From the NCBI GenBank assembly GCA_028015205.1, contig CM051521.1:101284513-101348512 (forward strand): 64,000 nucleotides of DNA, in the 5' to 3' direction. The notes under the pieces are model-generated. The model did not search any database, was not told the origin of the DNA, and was given only the letters and a program-made list of their open reading frames with translations. The position numbers and the translations under genes were made by a program. The DNA is from Mytilisepta virgata. Lineage: Eukaryota > Mollusca > Bivalvia > Mytilida > Mytilidae. Positions 62,797-64,000 of this stretch are shown piece by piece. Within the stretch, counting starts at the first letter, position 1; each line of letters begins with the position of its first letter.

Positions 62797-64000
62797 AACA
62801 TCATGTCATGTTACTACTTACTGATATATTCAGTTTAATGATATTTGTTATATTTAAGTGCAGTATATAGAAACTTCAGTTACCACTAGTATATATGCAG
62901 CATTGGATAAAAACATTGTAAATACAGTGTCTGGTAGCCAGATAATTATTAATAGACAGTGACCCAGTCAAAAAATGGAAATACATCTCCACATGGTGTT
63001 AACTGAAGTGCCTACTGTATAATTTGTTAGATATAAAGAGCTCAAACAAACCTGGGAGTAATAATATTACTCCCGGAACAAACCAATCATTTTGCTCATT
63101 CCATTTGTTGATAATTGTTACTGAAATATTTCAGTTTGATGTTTTAAGTAAATTTTGTCATTTGATGTTATATATCTTGCTAGACAGTGTTTGCCAAAAT
63201 ATTTGTAACATATGCAAAGCAAGTCACAATCACGTTTTTGTGTAGTAAATATAAATTTTATGTACCTAAAAGTTTTTGTATAATTTTTTATTCAGTGGAC
63301 AATGAAGAAAAAAGGTTCATAGAGGTTCAGACATTTTTATTTCACTATTGTATTAGTGAAAATACCAAAACCTGTCAATTTTCTCCATTTTATCACCAAA
63401 ATATTATCACTTATCAAACTATCAAGACATTTTAAAATTTGAAAAAAAAAGAGGAAGCAAAATTTAATTCTCACAAAGTACAGAATATAACATGAAAGGG
63501 AAAATGACAAAGACCATAAATATTGAAATAATATAGAAAAAAACTATTTTTTGGTCCAGGTTCTGTAGACTGGGGATTTATTTATTTTAATGGGCTAGTA
63601 GAAAGAATTTGTATTCACCTTATTTCATGGATGTGCAATTCTGTACTATATCACCATTATAAGATGTACTTTTGTTTTAGACTTGAATTTGTGATTCAGT
63701 AGTTCACACTTAAACCATGAGATTACTTATATACAGTGAAAAATATTGAGTCCTTTTTATTCTTCAGTATTATAGATATGAAGAACCAATATAGATATTT
63801 ATTTCTCTAACTCTTTGACTGTTTTCAAGGTATCCGATCAGCTAGAGAAAAATTGACGATCCAAGTGTGATTTCTTGTACTTGATCGCTGGTTGGTTGAT
63901 GAAATTCTCCTTGGATTTTCTCATTGTTTTTCAAAGATTAGGTAGCAACGTAAACAAACTACAACTAAAACTATTTTGTGTAAAATAAATATGATTTTTA
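62797..64000. other. AT-rich intergenic flank
   Basis: No coding exon, element end or RNA gene recognised. Confidence 0.3.

Overview
The window is eukaryotic, AT-rich and intron- and repeat-dense. Three things point to a bivalve mollusc: abundant ACATGTACATGTA words, tRNA-derived SINEs of a molluscan style, and dispersed repeats whose ends (AGCTCACCTGG, GTCCCCTACCGG, GGGCCCCGCC, TGCGGTCGTAT) I know from mussel and oyster genomes. I cannot name the species. A Mytilus-like mussel is my best guess, made from memory of repeats and not from a search.

Two conserved genes are recognisable. On the + strand a complete RAP1GDS1 (SmgGDS) orthologue runs from about 16.36 to 60.93 kb in 14 coding exons. 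Joined, these give 610 residues, against about 607 for the human long isoform. All 13 introns are phase 1 and most exons carry one armadillo repeat. On the - strand at 8132-8224 lies the first coding exon of a PDZ-LIM (ALP/Enigma/ZASP-type) gene. Its remaining exons must lie at lower coordinates or outside the window; I did not find them in 1-8100. The two genes are head to head, about 8 kb apart, and nothing in the sequence links their functions.

The rest is introns and intergenic DNA filled by mobile elements. Region by region: 1-8.1 kb is probable PDZ-LIM intron with one AGCTCACC-family element (carrying a nested SINE) and one more SINE; 8.2-16.3 kb is intergenic with an RT fossil, two AGCTCACC elements, a 5'-truncated LINE and a split AGTCCCC-family element. 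Intron 1 holds a GGGCCCCGCC-family element, a SINE and an AGCTCACC copy. Intron 2 holds a 161-bp tandem array inside an element and a second array element. Intron 3 (13.4 kb) holds a hAT-like relic, a 497-bp long-TIR MITE, a pogo-like relic, a 146-bp array, a SINE fragment and a second RT fossil. Intron 4 has a SINE with a 44-bp expansion, intron 6 has about 28 copies of a 59-bp unit, intron 8 has nested elements with long G runs, intron 10 has several fold-back MITEs, and intron 13 has a large AGCTCACC copy. Another copy follows the gene at 61.6-62.8 kb.

The main general observation is that at least five sequence-unrelated repeat families share one end architecture: a subterminal inverted repeat, a TCCGTC-like stretch, a core of roughly 145-180-bp degenerate units, the inverted copy, then a 3' hairpin and a tail often ending CTTGT(T). 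This suggests one class of non-autonomous, Helitron/Helentron-like elements.
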